NCBI GenBank assembly: GCA_949361645.1
Contig: OX442434.1
Location: 248,001 to 312,000, forward strand
Source of the DNA: Spongilla lacustris
Taxonomy: Eukaryota; Porifera; Demospongiae; Spongillida; Spongillidae
Direction: 5' to 3'
Length of the DNA stretch: 64,000 nucleotides
The notes beneath the pieces were generated by a model that saw nothing but the letters and a program-made list of their open reading frames with translations, did no database searches and was not told the origin of the DNA. Shown here piece after piece: positions 40,934 through 56,395 of the stretch. The number at the start of each line of letters is the position of its first letter. Position 1 is the first letter of the stretch. A program made the translations under genes and the position numbers.

Positions 40934-43900
40934 TCACTTCCGACCAGCTGCCTTGGCTTTGGCTGGTGCTTGGCCTGGGCCCGGACGCTTCTCTTTGTTC
41001 ATCGTATTGAGCATAAGCCCGATGTAGGATGTGAGGAGGTCGTCCATCTTGTAGCCCAGTGATGTCTCACATAGTAGGCGGCTACCTCTCACCAGGTTGC
41101 CAATGGTGATGTGGAAGTAATCACTTCCACTGCTCCAGTTTGAAATCTTTGTGAAAGGATGTGTATCGAGGATGGCCTGTAGGAGAGGTGTGGTCACGTC
41201 ACATGTTACGTGTGTAGCTCTGCTCACCTTGGTCTGGGGATCGATCGCCATTATTCCCACTTTGTTGATGGCCAACAGAAGGATATCAGGATATTTCGGT
41301 TCAGTGGTTTGCTTTTGAGATACAGAAATAATGCTGAGGTCAGCTGGCCAGAGGGCACTGCAGTGTTCCTACCTTGACCTCAAAGAAGGCTGACCCAAAA
41401 GTTGGCCACTTGCTCACGTGCTTCAGGAAGTTGATCTTTGCATCATCCTTAGAGGTTGTCTGGTGGCGATTGTAGTTTGCTATTACTGCCTTCTTCCAGT
41501 CTTCTGGGGTGTATGCCTTGACCACATCACCAGGTACTAGTTCCCGCAGCATTTGACTTGAGGCAGGAGGCGTGGTAACATTGTGTGAATCAAAACTATT
41601 GCTTACGGGATTTGTTGGAACTGCTGTTTGCTATCTCCAAATTTCACACGGTAGATGAAGGCAGCGATTACAGCTGCGTCCTCAGCTGTGCAGTTATGGT
41701 AACCACGCAGGTATTTCGGCAGCTCCTGGTGATAGTGGAACATGGTGTCCGCTTTCTTGTCCTTCCCAATGACAGTGTTAGTCCAGAGCTTCCTCATGAA
41801 GAACACTTGATATGAAAGAGTCGGGCCAGCCCCTGCAAGTGGAGATGTGATGTGCTGGGTGTTTAGCACAACCTAGTAATGCTATACATGCTGAATAGTC
41901 ACATGCCATCCAAATAAAGTATGTAGCCTCTCAGGTGAGGTACATAGCCCCTCAGGTAAGGTACATAGTCCCTCAGGTGAGGTACATAACCCCTCAGATG
42001 AGGTACATAGCCCCTCAGGTGAGGTACATAGCCCCTCAGGTGAGGTACATAGCCCCTCAGGTGAGGTACATAGCCCCTCAGGTGAGGTACATAGCCCCTC
42101 AGGTGAGGTACATAGCCCCTCAGGTGAGGTACATAGCCCCTCAGGTGAGGTACATAGCCCCTCAGGTGAGGTACATAGCCCCTCAGGTGAGGTACATAGC
42201 CCCTCAGGTGAGGTACATAGCCCCTCAGGTGAGGTACATAGCCCCTCAGGTGAGGTACATAGCCCCTCAGGTGAGGTACATAGCCCCTCAGGTGAGGTAC
42301 ATGATTATAGACTTGCCTTCCTTCGGCCGGCCTCTCTTCAGCCACTCTGTGAGGTGACGCACGAAGTCAAAGAAGAAGTCACCCTCTGGAACACTGATGA
42401 CTTTGTCATTTATCTTGACAAACAGAGAGAAACCTTCGGCACTCTTCAGACCTAGTCGGTCTGCAATAGTGACACAAAAGTCCTTTGATCTTGTGCTGGA
42501 GTCAACCTCAAAGGCCTGGTTGCTTTCATCTGGGAAGAAGACCTTGTGGTAGATCTGGGTAGTCTTGGTTTGAATGGCATCCACCTCAACAAGGTGAGGA
42601 GGATATCGGCGAGCACCATTGCTGGAAGGGAAATCAGAGGGTTAGGGTGCTGCTGCCCTGTGGGGGAATAACTCACTGAGTCGTCTTGGCCAGTCGCTGC
42701 ATACAGTCAGCAGCCAAAGGCTGACTGAGCACACGTGTACGCAGGTACTGGTTCACCTCCTTGAGCAAAGAGCCACTGCAGGAGAACAGCCCAGTGGCCA
42801 GCCACAGAAGCTCCCAGCCTCTCTCCTCACTGGTGCGGACCTTGTTCTCAGTAAGCTGCTTCAGCAGCTGACAGTAAAGCTCATCTCTGAGTTGTTCCTG
42901 TTCGTGGTGTGCATTGTATGGAGTTAGCTTATTGAGGTTAGCTGCATATAGGTAACCCATGCATGCCACCCACATGATGACCTCATGCATGCCACCCACA
43001 TGATGACCTCATGCATGCCACCCACATGATGACCTCAAGCATGCCACCCACATGATGACCTCAAGCATGCCACCCACATGATGACCTCATGCATGCCACC
43101 CACATGATGACCTCAAGCATGCCACCCACATGATGACCTCATGCATGCCACCCACATGATGACCTCATGCATGCCACCCACATGATGACCTCATGCATGC
43201 CACCCACATGATGACCTCAAGCATGCCACCCACATCAGTCGAAACGAAAAGTGGGGAGGGGGGGGGGTGCAGTTCGCTTCAGGTCCGATACGAAAAGTGG
43301 GGAGCCTTTGTTTAGCGCACAGCAAATATGTTATCGTTTATAATTCATGGTTACAATTTTAGTCGAGGGGGGGTGCTCAAGCACCCGGAGCACCCTCTCT
43401 GGATACGCCACTGCACATGATAACCTCATGCATGCCACCCACATGATGACCTCCTATGATGTGGGTGGTATGTGTGAGGAGGTCATCATGTGGGTGGCAT
43501 GTTTAAGGGTCATTGTGTGTATGTGGTATATATTAGCTGTGGGTGCCCCCATGTCATGGATCCCATGTTACTTGACTCACATTGATTATGGCGTGTTCAA
43601 AGATCTGGTCTGTCAGCTCTGTCCCTAGCCGCATCTTCTTTGATGGGTAATCACCCATGTATTTCAGGATAGGTGAATATTTGAGTTAAAGAACGTGGCT
43701 ATTGTATAAGTGATGGTACAATGACTGTGCAGCTGTGATGTGTGTATGTGTACAATAATATGATTGGATATCAAGGAAAGAAGAGATGGCCTTCTGTATA
43801 ATTTCTTCAGGTTGATTTAGAAGCTTCTTCAAGAGAGGTTGCTTGATTGGATCCTGTGAAACATTTGCAATGACGTTGGTAAGATGTACATACATGTGTA

Positions 43901-46900
43901 CATCTTGTGCAGAACTACTCTCCTCTGCCCTTCCCTATGTTCCCCTCTCCCCTTCCCTATGTTCCCTCTCCCCTTCCATGTGTTCCCCCTCTTCCCTTCC
44001 CTATATCCCCTCTCCCCTTCCCTATATTCCCCCTCTTCCCTTCCCAATGTTCCCATATCCCCTTCCCTATGTTCCCCTCTCCCCTTCCCTATATTCCCTC
44101 TAGGCCCTAGCTCTCCTCTAAAGGGTGCACAGATCTCCCATACCCTAGAGAAGGCCCATAACCACACCCCCATCATACCCTAGAGAAGGCCCATTACCAC
44201 ACCCATAACCACACCCCCATCATACCCCCATCATAGGCCCATTACCACACCCATAACCACACCCCCATCATACCCCCCATCATAGGCCCATTACCACACC
44301 CATAACCACACCCCCATCATACCCTAGAGAAGGCCCAAATCTCGCCCGATTCCTTTCTCCTCAAGCTATTCCTGGACAATGTTCTCGATAGTGTTCGTTT
44401 TGGAGGAGGTCGGAAGTGATCCAAGGCAAACTCTTCAAGAACGTAAGGCTTCTCCCCTGCAGCAGCTGCAGCCTTCTCTGGGGAGGAGGGGTTAAGGGCC
44501 GATTGGGTGGCACTTAGAATACGATCTGCACCCTCCACTGACTGCTCAGCAAACTGCGCCTGTAGCAAGTCAAGGCACATGTGTAAGTTCAGGAGTATGT
44601 GTGCAGTAGTACTTAACTACATACCCTTATATTGTGTGTATGTGCGTATGTGTGTGTGTATGTGTATGTATGTGTGTGTATGTGTGTATGTGTATGTATG
44701 TGTGTGTATGTATGTGTGTGTATGTACGTGTGTGTGTACGTGTGTGTGTATGTACGTGTGTGTGTGTGTGGGTGTATGTATGTGTGTGTGTGTGTATGTG
44801 TGCAGTACTTAACTACATACCTTACATCAGTTATATGGTGTGTATGTGTGCATTCATCCTTCCCAAAATATGTGTGTGTGTCTGCTTACAAGGACTTCAA
44901 TTGGAGGCTTGGTGATGGCGGGGAGCACGTACACACACTCTGCTGGGAAGTCCCCAGTGGCCCCTGTTCTCTCACACTCCCCAAAGCACCACCCAGACTG
45001 CATCACATCCTGCCCATCCTCGTTCTGCAGCCTTATGAGGTCACCTTTGTTGAAGCTCAAGAAGGCGGAGCCTTCACCTGTGGGGAAAGGAAAGATGTCA
45101 CCTGATGTCACCTGATGCCTTTGCAAGACAATGTGTTGTGTGTGGTGGAGGAATGGAGGTGATGTGTGGATGCTCCCAATGCACTGGTGTACAGGGTGCT
45201 CCCAGTGCACTGATGTACAGGGTGCTCCCAGCGCACTGGTGTACAGGGTGCTCCCAGCGCACTGGTGTACAGGGTGCTCCCAGCGCACTGGTGTACAGGG
45301 TGCTCCCAGCGCACTGGTGTACAGGGTGCTCCCAGCGCACTGGTGTACAGGGTGCTCCCAGCGCACTGGTGTACAGGGTGCTCCCAGCGCACTGGTGTAC
45401 AGGGTGCTCTAGCTGCACAACATCCTCACCTGGGCTTTGATAGTCCATCATGGCAACCACATACTTGGACCGCTTCTTCAGACCATCTAGAAAGTAGGTC
45501 AGCAGGTCTCTGATATCTTCAGCATTGGTGGAGGTGAAGACATAGGCTTCTCCCTTGATGTTGGTGACAGTCAGACTTTGACCCTGACCTCGATTGGATC
45601 TAAAAAGTATGGTCAACAGGAGTCAATTTCAGGTCAAAGGTCAATATTAGGGCCGATATACGGGTCAAAGTTGATATTAGAGGCCAGATTGAAGGCATTT
45701 AGTATGATACCCATGCACCAAGGAGCTACCATACATGTACATGTATATGGTACCATATACCCATATAAGGCCCACCTGATGGTACCCCAAATAAGGCCCA
45801 CCTGACGGTACCCCAAATAAGGTCCACCTGACGGTACCCCAAATAAGGCCCACCTGGCGCTGGTGCAGCCCATGATCTCAGGGAAGGACAGCTCCAGCAG
45901 AACATGTTCCTGGTCATCCACCACATACATGCCTGTCCAGTTCACTGCAATGATGACATCATTCTTTGGAAGGTTTGGGCCTGAGAACTTGTAGGCCTCA
46001 TAGAAGCGGGAGAAGAGGAGGGGCCACTTGAGCTTGGCGTACATGACCACCTCTTCCTTCACTCTGAGCCGGTCCACTTTGTTCTTTGTGTAAGGTGCCT
46101 ACCAAGATGTGACCACACAGGCAGTAACATGTACCCCCAGACCACACAGGCAGTAACATGTACCCCACCCCACCCCACACACACACACACATACACACGG
46201 TCAACCTGTCACATTGTCAAATCCCATCCACAACGTCCCTCTGAAGATATAGACGCCTACCTTTGCAAATGCAGTAGCTATCATCTGCACCCACTTCTCT
46301 TGTGCTCCAGCAGCTGCCAGGTGGGAGTCTGGAATACTAACTGGCAACAGGGCAACTACCCTCTCCTGGGATAGCTCTGTGCCAAACTCAATGTAGTACT
46401 GCTGGGCTGACAGAGCTGCCATGTCTTCATTCTGGTACGGATATAGCGGGAGGAGGGACTGCATGATGCTGTGTGGACATTACCATGACTACGTGATGCT
46501 ATGTGGATATTACCATGACTACGTGATGCTATGTGGACATTACCATGACTACGTGCAGTGGATAAGTGCAGAAGACTCCACTTACCCTGTCACATCGGTA
46601 TTCTCCAAACTTGATTCCCCTCACAATCTGCTGGTATATGAGGTTAGTACCCACAGGGTCTTCTGAGGGGGTGTGCCAGGGGGCAAAGATCTCCTTGCGG
46701 AAGAAAAGGCGCCATGGAGCGTTGCGTTCTTGTGCCCCCATCTCCTTGGCATACTGCTCACACTGGGATATGGCGTCCATGACATGGTCACCCCCACTGC
46801 CCAGGGAGGATACCTGGTGGAGGGTGAGGGTGTGTAGGGGTGAGGGTGTGGAGGGGTTGAGGGTGTGGAGTATGAGGAGGGGTGATGGTGTGGAGGGGTT

Positions 46901-49900
46901 GAGGGTGTGGAGGGATGTGGGTGTGATAAAATGCCCACATAAGCCCCCCACATGATCATACATAGATAGCCCCCAAATTATCATACATAGCCCATACATA
47001 GCCCCCACACTATCATACATAGCCCCCCACACTATCATACATAGCCCCCCACACTATCATACATAGTCCCCCACACTATCATACATAGCCCCCACACTAT
47101 CATACATAGCCCCCCTACACTATCATACATAGCCCCCCCACACTATCATACATAGCCCCCACACTATCATACATAGCCCCCCCACACTATCATACATAGC
47201 CCCCCCACACTATCATACATAGTCCCCCACACTATCATACATAGCCCCCACACTATCATACATAGCCCCCTACACTATCATACATAGCCCCCCCACACTA
47301 TCATACATAGCCCCCACACTATCATACATAGCCCCCCCACACTATCATACATAGCCCCCCCACACTATCATACATAGTCCCCCACACTATCATACATAGC
47401 CCCCACACTATCATACATAGCCCCCCACACTATCATACATAGTCCCCCACACTATCATACATAGCCCCCACACTATCATACATAGCCCCCCCACACTATC
47501 ATACATAGCCCCCCCACACTATCATACATAGCCCCCACACTATCATACATAGCCCCCCACACTATCATACATAGTCCCCCACACTATCATACATAGCCCC
47601 CCACACTATCATACATAGCCCCCCCACACTATCATACATAGCCCCCCCACACTATCATACATAGCCCCCCCACACTATCATACATAGCCCCCCTACTGTG
47701 CAAGACTGCTGACCTTGTCAAACAGTGCAATGTATAGGGAGAATCCAAAAGAGTCTTTCAATCCAATCTTTTCAGCTAGTTCTGTGCACAGTTCCTTTGC
47801 AGTGGTTGCTGAGTCAGCCAACAAGGTCTTGGTGTTGCCATCCATGAAGGTGATTGGAAGCATTAGGGGCTTCTTGGACTTGGTGGCTTGGAGCTCCAGC
47901 CATGATGGGGGCTGGTGGCGGCAGCCATTGGCCTGAGTGCGACATAGCCGCTCCTCACAGTACGGAGCATAGCCTGGGGGCCCCTCACTGATGAAGCACC
48001 TCACAAACTTAATCAACTGTTGTGGGGACAGAGTGAGGTATTAGTGGGTGTGATGGTGGGGATAGGGTGAGTGCATTAGTGGGTGTGATGGTGGGGATAG
48101 GGTGAGTGCATTAGTGGGTGTGATGGTGGGGATAGGGTGAGTGCATTAGTGGGTGTGATGGTGGGGATAGGGTGAGTGCATTAGTGGGTGTGATGGTGGG
48201 GATAGGGTGAGTGCATTAGTGGGTGTGATGGTGGGGATAGGGTGAGTGCATAGTGGGTGTGATGGTGGGGATAGGGTGAGTGCATTAGTTGGTGGACGTT
48301 ATGTGCAAGAACAGTACTAGGGAAAAGCAAGCCATACAAGCACAAACTCACCTTGTTGCTAGGGGCAAAGCAGCCCACACACAGGGACAGAAGGACCCAC
48401 CCCCTTGCATGGGAGGTCTTGGAAGGGTTTTGGATGAGCTGCTTGCAGATCTGACAGTAGATCTCATCTCTAAGCTCTGGTCGCAGGATGCCATACCCTA
48501 TGATGAAGTGAAGCTTCTCCAAGTTGGTGGTGGTCTTCTGCAAGTTCATGACATTGTCCTCGCCTCCTTCTATGGCTCCCATCACATCAGCAGAGAGCTT
48601 TGACTTCTTCTTAAGAGTCATTGATGCAATTCTCTTACGCAGACTCTCCTTACGTCTTTCCTCACCACGAGGCTGTATGTGTGTGTGCATATGTGTGTGT
48701 GTGTGTGCATGTGTGTGTGCATGTGTGTGTGCATGTGTGTGTGTGTGTGCATGTGTGTGTGCATGTGTGTGTGTGTGTGCATGTGTGTGTGCATGTGTGT
48801 GTATGTGTGTGTGCATGTGTGTGTGCATGTGTGTGTGCATGTGTGTGTGCATATGTGTGTATGTGTGTGCATGTGTGTGTGCATGTGTATGCATGTGTGT
48901 GTGTGCATGTGTGTGGTTTATAAGCATATTTATATGTGATGTTGGCTTGTTTAAAACCTTTCACCACCAAAGAAAGCCTACCTAGTGCATGTACTGTGCC
49001 TAAAGCATATACAACTGTTCACCTTTCCATCACTTGTTACCCACCCTCCCAACCTTTCCCTCCCTCATCCCTCCATCTCACCTGCTCTGCAGCACCTCCA
49101 CCACCACCTCCTCCTCCTCCATCTGCCTCTTCTTTTGACTTGCCAAACCTTCCTTTGATGGTTCCATATAGCTTCTTAAGGCTGCTCCCTGACTCTCCTT
49201 TGCCCTCTGGAGAAGCTGCAGTTTCTTTTGGCTCTGGCATGTCCCCCATGAACCGAAGGATCATTACCCATATGTCCAGGGCAGCCTACGTGATGGAAGG
49301 ATCATTACCCATATGTCCAGGACAGCCTACGTTATGGAAGGATCATTACCCATATGTCCAGGGCAGCCTACGTGATGGAAGGATCATTACCCATATGTCC
49401 AGGGCAGCCTACGTGATGGAAGGATCATTACCCATATGTCCAGGGCAGCCTACGTGATGGAAGGATCATTACCCATATGTCCAGGGCAGCCTACGTGATG
49501 GAAGGATCATTACCCATATGTCCAGGGCAGCCTACGTGATGGAAGGATCATTACCCATATGTCCAGGGCAGCCTACGTGATGGAAGGATCATTACCCATA
49601 TGTCCAGGGCAGCCTACGTGATGGAAGGATCATTACCCATATGTCCAGGGCAGCCTACGTGATGGAAGGATCATTACCCATATGTCCAGGGCAGCCTACG
49701 TGATGGAAGGATCATTACCCATATGTCCAGGGCAGCCTACGTGATGGAAGGATCATTACCCATATGTCCAGGGCAGCCTACGTGATGGAAGGATCATTAC
49801 CCATATGTCCAGGACAGCCTACGTGATGGAAGGATCATTACCCATATGTCCAGAGCAGCCTACGTGATGGGACCATATGTCTTGTTCATGATAGTGGTTA

Positions 49901-52900
49901 AGTGTGGTGGTAACCATGGTAATCATTGCACATTTTAGTGATTCAATTATTAAGTCATATGCATGGTTGGGATCTGTACTGGGGCCATATGACCATACAT
50001 GTACTGGGGCCATATGACCATATATGTACTGGGGCCATATGACCATATATGTACTGGGGTCATATGACCATATATGTACTGGGGCCATATGACCATATAT
50101 GTACTGGGGCCATATGACCATACATGTACTGGGGCCATATGACCATATGTACTGGGGTCATATGACCATGTATGTACTGGGGCCATATGACCATATATGT
50201 ACTGGGGCCATATGACCATATATGTACTGGGGCCATATGACCATATATGTACTGGGGCTATATGACCATATGTTTTTCATTGGCCAACTACAGCCTAGCT
50301 TTGGGAACTCCTTAGTATAGAACACGGTAGTGATGCCACAAGCTGCTAAAATATCAATTGACCTGAACATCCTGGTCATTCTTCAAAGCCAGCAGTGGTT
50401 GCTTGAGAGGTCGGCGTATGTAGTTGTGTGTGGCTGCACCTTGGAAGTACGTGGCTGCAAACTTGGGGAACTTGTACTGAGACAGGTCTTCTGCCTCCAC
50501 ATCAGACATGGGAAGCTTCCCCACCACCTCCCCCTCTATATGGGGCTCACCATCACGACCTGCATGGGGAGGAGGCAGGAATGCATCATGAAGGGGAGGA
50601 GAACAGGTGAAGGAATGGGGAGGAGGCATGAACACAAGAAGATGGAGGAGCATAAAGTGATAGTGAATGTAAAGTAAGCCAATGGGAGAGAGTGAGTGGA
50701 GAGGGAGGGAAGAGGGAGGGAGTGTAGGGAGAGGGAGGGGAGAGAGTGAGTGAGGAGAGAAAGGGAGGGGGAAAGAAGGAGAACAAATTGTACAAGACAC
50801 CCACAGTATTAGAACTAAACAGTACCTGGCAAGAACCCAAACATTTGATCAACTATCTTGGAGTCATCAACAGGCTGTTTGGCTGCCTCTTCCATACGTA
50901 GTGCCTCTGATCGCCTTCTCTTTGCCTCGTTCCTCATCCTCTCCTCTTCCTCTGACTGCTCCTTGTCAATTTTAGCCAACCGTTCCTGTGACATAAAGCA
51001 AAGGTTATATGCAGTTAGTGCTCACATAGCACCCAAAGTGGTGCTCACATAGCACCCAAAGTGGTGCTCACGTAGCACCCAAAGTGGTGCTCCCATAGCA
51101 CCCAAAGTGGTGCTCACATAGCACCCAAAGTGGTGCTCACATAGCACCCAAAGTGGTGCTCACATAGCACCCAAAGTGGTGCTCACATAGCACCCAAAGT
51201 GGTGCTCACATAGCACCCAAAGTGGTGCTCACATAGCACCCAAAGTGGTGCTCACATAGCACCCAAAGTGGTGCTCACCTTGTGCAGCCTTTCTGCCTCC
51301 TTCTTTGCCTCGTCAGCCTTCATTTGCTTCTTCAGCTTCTCCTCTTCTTCTTTGCGCAATCTGTCAGCCTCCAAACGCTTCCTCCTCTGTAGTGGAAGGT
51401 CAGCTCGTTAAAGGTGACCATTCACTTATATAGCTACACATGTACAGATTTGATATCACATGTACATATGCTACTGTGTGTATGTGAATAGTCTATAAAC
51501 ATTGGGGGAAAGCTGGTGGTTGTGATATAAACATACATGTAGCATGTACATTGTATTTTACCTCCATCCCAAACCATTCACTTTCATACCTCAATCTTCA
51601 TCAGTTTCACTCTTCTGATAGCAATCACCTTCCTTATCAGTGACTGGATCTTGATGATGCTTTGGAGACGTTTTTTGAAGCGTCTGCGTACGAGGAAGCC
51701 TCTGCAGCGTCTCTGAAAGCCCCTCACCCTTGCCCTCGTCAGCTTGTAGCGCTTGCACAGCTTCCTGGCCTTAAAAGAAGCCTGGAGGCGAGTAAAACCT
51801 CGCTTCATCTGTTGGTGGGACAGGGCAGTGTGTCACTAATGTTGAATGTCACCTTGTACTTTCCTCCCTTCTTTATCTCTCCTCCCTCCTCCCTCCTCCT
51901 CCCCTCCCCACCTCATCACAGCAGTCATACATGTAGTTGCAATCACATATTATGCAATCTGTTGATCTACAAATGGCAAGTGTGTGCACATGTACATGTT
52001 CCAATACTAATTATGTGAGAATGGGAGTGGCGTGTATGTGGGGGTGGTGTGTGTGTATGTGGGAGTGGTGTGGGAGTGGTGTGTGTGTATGTGGGAGTGG
52101 TGTGGGAGTGCTGTGTGTGTGGATGTGGGAGTGGTGTGTATGTGGGGGTGGTGTGTGTATGTGGGAGTGGTGTGGGAGTGCTGTGGGTGTATGTGGGAGT
52201 GGTGTGTATGTGTAGGAGATGTGTATATAGCAAGTCCTCACAATTCTGTATCTTTTGGCCATGTAGTGTCGCCTGTAGTTCTTCTGCAACACAACAGTTG
52301 CCTTCCTCATGCGCTGGAACCTGCGCCGCTGGAAAAACCCTCGCACCCACCTCTGGATGAGGATGACCTTCTCTGTGAGTGCAGCATCACGCATCTCCTC
52401 AAGCATCATGTCATCTGCATCCTGGGGAGGAGGCAATCAGGTGACACACATGTGATAGTCACATGCCCAGTAGGTATGACTGTGTAATGATGTAATGACA
52501 ATATACCTTGATGAAGACCTTTGTGCTCCCGATCTGCCAGTCGTGATCTCCTAGTACCCTGGTACTCAGTGTCTTGGCAGCCATTTTGATGTCCTGTATT
52601 TGGGACACCACCAGTCCAGGCTGCAGGATGTAGTATCGCTCCACAAACTCTTTGAAGGTGTGCCGAATAGGGTACCCAGCACGACGAATCCTGATATGTT
52701 TATGTGAGATAAAATCACTATGACAACCACTTCGCAGAAACAGTTGACTTAATGACACTATACATATAGATACTTGATTTAATGGGTGGTCCTGTTGGCT
52801 GGCGTACCTGATGGTCTCCCTCATCCCAGAGTAACGTAGCTGTCTTGTACAAAGTTCTCTGTCAAAGGTCAAAGCTTCTTTGTGTTCATTGGGCTTGATA

Positions 52901-55900
52901 CACCTCACAAAGAATGGCTGACAGCTGCCAAGTGTCAACATCAGTTCATCCAATGACTTCTTGAACTGTAGTGCAAGTGTTGGTGACTTCTTGCGAGTTT
53001 CTGCAGTCTGAAACAAAGGTTGTCCAGTTTACTGGGTATTACTGGGTATAACTGGGTATTACTGGGTATTACTGGGTATTACTGGGTATTACTGGGTATT
53101 ACTGGGTATTACTAAGAGCGTTTAGTGAGTGAGGTCCCCTATACCTCTCTGTATGTTGACCCATTTATGTGTATGTACCCAGCAAGGAGCTAACCATGGT
53201 TCTGTCATTCTTAAATATTTCAAGGAGGAAAGGTGAGCGGCTCTTGGTCAAGAGGTCGAAAAGGTCATTGCTGAATGTGTCCCTGTTCTTGTCTAGGAAT
53301 CCCTTGGCTTGGTAAGACACAGTGCCAGCAAAATGCACTATGCCAAATTCATGTACAATTGAGGACTTCGGCATCACATAGTGTGGGTTTGTGCCGTGCT
53401 GATTGTGCAGCTTCTGCAGCATAGACAGGTCTGTGCCCTGTGTTGTATGAGGTGTGTGTTGTGTGAGGGTGATGTGGTGTGTGAGGGTGTGATGTGGTAT
53501 GTACGTGTGATGTGGTGTGTGAGGGTGTGGTATGTTTGTACGTTTGTACGTTTGTGCAACAAAAGATGTAGTCTCATAGGCAATATTCAATTGGCACTCA
53601 CACACATTCATACCCCCACATGTATACACACACATGTACACACATGTACACACACATGTACACACATGTACACACATGTACACACATGTACACACACATG
53701 TACACACATGTACACACACATGTACACACACATGTACACACACATCTACACACCTTAGGAAACTTGCTTTCCTCATCAACAAGGGAGATTATGTTCAGAG
53801 GTTTAGCTGCCAGGATGTCCAATATCTCTTGATTGTCCTTAAACTCTATGTGTTCCCACTTGATGTGCTCCTTGTCATACTCAGCTTGCTCCAGCTTGAA
53901 GATATGGTGTACAAAGAACTGTTGCAAGTTTTCATTGCAAAAGTTGATACAAAGCTGCTCAAAGCTGTTGATCTGAAAGCTCTCAAAGCCAAAGATGTCC
54001 AGCACCCCAATGGAAAGCCTCTTCTCCTTCTTGTCCTCCTGTGTGTGTGTGTGTGTGTGAATGGGTAAAGTGATGTTCATGTCTGAACCTCTAACTTCTA
54101 GCTAACTTTGATTTTGCTATTTATTGTTTGTGACAGTCTCCATGACAACATCCTTTTTTCAAGTTAACATTATTGCAAAGTCTTTTTACAAATTATTTTA
54201 CAGCCTGTCTCAGAGTTACACTGCAAAATCTAAGCATCTTCATATTTCCCTTCTTTTGCTGGACTAGTGCAACCAGAGGATTAGCAAAAGAAGGGAAATT
54301 ATTGATCTGGTTAAAATGTAAAGCTAATAAATTTTCAGTGCTTTATAACTCTGAAAGGGGCAGTAAGTTATGTACAAACCATTTAGTAGACTTCCATGTT
54401 TTGAGATCATTACACTTAGTCCCCCCACATACCCCTGCAGTCCCCCCACATACCCCCTGCAGTCCACACACACAGTCCCCGCCCACACTATAAGTCCCCG
54501 CCCACATCCCGATGCCCCTCCCCTCACAGGTGGTTTGTAGATTGTCCTGTTGATCTTCTGCACTATCCAGACAAACACGCGGCCATAGATGCCCTTCACA
54601 AAGGCATCACACACGTCCTGTGCAGCTGAGGCACTGATGGGGCTGACCACCACCTCCCCCCTGGTCACAGTGGACTTGGAGCAGAGGGCTGTCTCCAGAC
54701 CTTCAGGTGGTACCTGCAGTGTGTGGGGGAGGAGGGAGGAGGCGGAGGGAGGGGGAGGGAGGGGGAGGGAGGGGGAGGGAGGGGGAGGGAGGGGGAGGGA
54801 GGGGGAGGGAGGGGGAGGGAGGGGGAGGGAGGGGGAGGGAGGGGGAGGGAGGGGGAGGGAGGGGGAGGGAGGGGGAGGGAGGGGGAGGGAGGGGGAGGGA
54901 GGGGGAGGGAGGGGGAGGGAGGGGGAGGGAGGGGGAGGGAGGGGGAGGTTAACTGTACATATTTGGGTATGAGGAAATTCTGAATTGCACTCATTTAGGT
55001 AAAGGTCTCATGTAAGTCCTCATACCTGAAGCATGGTTGCTGCTACACTGGCCCCATCCTTGTTGCTGATCTGGGCTACTGGCAAGTTTGCCTTCTCTGT
55101 TTCTGTTGTTACAGATGAAAACATTCACATTAAAACATCAGCCCCCCAGTACATTGTCATATTAAAACATCAGCCCCCCAGTACATTGTTATATTAAAAT
55201 ATCAGCCCCCCAGTACATTGTCATATTAAAATATCAGCCCCCCAGTACATTGTCATACTTACTGACCCTTAAATATCAGGTTGCCAAGATGCATCACCGT
55301 GGCAACCAACTGCCAGATGTTCATCATCTCCTCCTCAGTGAAGTTGAGCACTTTCATGGCTCCTCGTATGACGGCAAAGTGTTCCTTGTCCCCAATGGGC
55401 CTGTTGTCTTGGTCGTAGGTACAATCACAGTCTACGCAGTCCCCCTGGAGGAGAACGACATGTGCATTTACATTATTAAAAATATATCATAATAATAATG
55501 TGATTCTTGTAGCTAGCCAGACCTTTGTGAGATAGTTGTATTTGTAAGGGTCTGGCACCAGTTGAAGTCTTTCCAAGTCCTGCTTAGACATTCCGGCCAA
55601 CAGCCGATAGAAAATGTGGTAGTTCCTCTCACCTTTCAGCTACAAGACAGGTAGTATAAGAGAACACATACAACCCACTTCTTCACTGTACCTGATTCAC
55701 TATGCGAGACTTCTCCAGCAGATATTGCTCAATATTGGCACCCTGAATGATCCCTTTGGTGCTGAAGTGCACATCGATGTATTTTCCAAAGCGACTGGAG
55801 TTGTCATTACGCTTTGTCTTTGCATTGCCAAATGCTGTAGGGCATACGACGAAACATTCACAGAGCCACACCCACTCAATCCCTGTCATAAATTCCTCTG

Positions 55901-56312
55901 ATGACTGGACCATGTCCAATACATACACATATGCCACCAATCCCTTGTTGGACAACCCGATGTAATAATGTAACGCATTACATGTAGATCAATTCTTTCC
56001 CTGCAGGTGTGCATTCACGAGCCCCACCCCTTATTTTGAGCCAAGCCATATAAGGTGCTGTTTACACCTACTGGCATTATTCATAGCTCAGTATTTGCAA
56101 AAGAAAAATACATGGACACACCCATCACACACACATAACCACATACACATATAACACATACACAACACAATATACACACAACACATATTCCCAGCACATA
56201 TGTGCACACACACATACATGCACACCACACACACATACACACACATACACACACACACACGCACACACACACACGCGCGCGTGCACACACACACACACAC
56301 ACACACACGCGT

Positions 56313-56395
<83 letters not shown>

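Noticed and set aside
41899..42357. Open frames of YVPHLRG or RYIAPQV repeats
   Set aside because: 21-bp unit gives open frames in all phases; it is a myosin VII intron.
49265..49865. Regular 41-bp array resembling a CRISPR
   Set aside because: No unique spacers, units are head-to-tail and nearly identical, and the genome is eukaryotic.
54589..54994. Gly/Arg/Glu- or Pro/Ser-repeat open frames
   Set aside because: Decamer repeat read in frame by chance; only the flanking myosin exon is coding.
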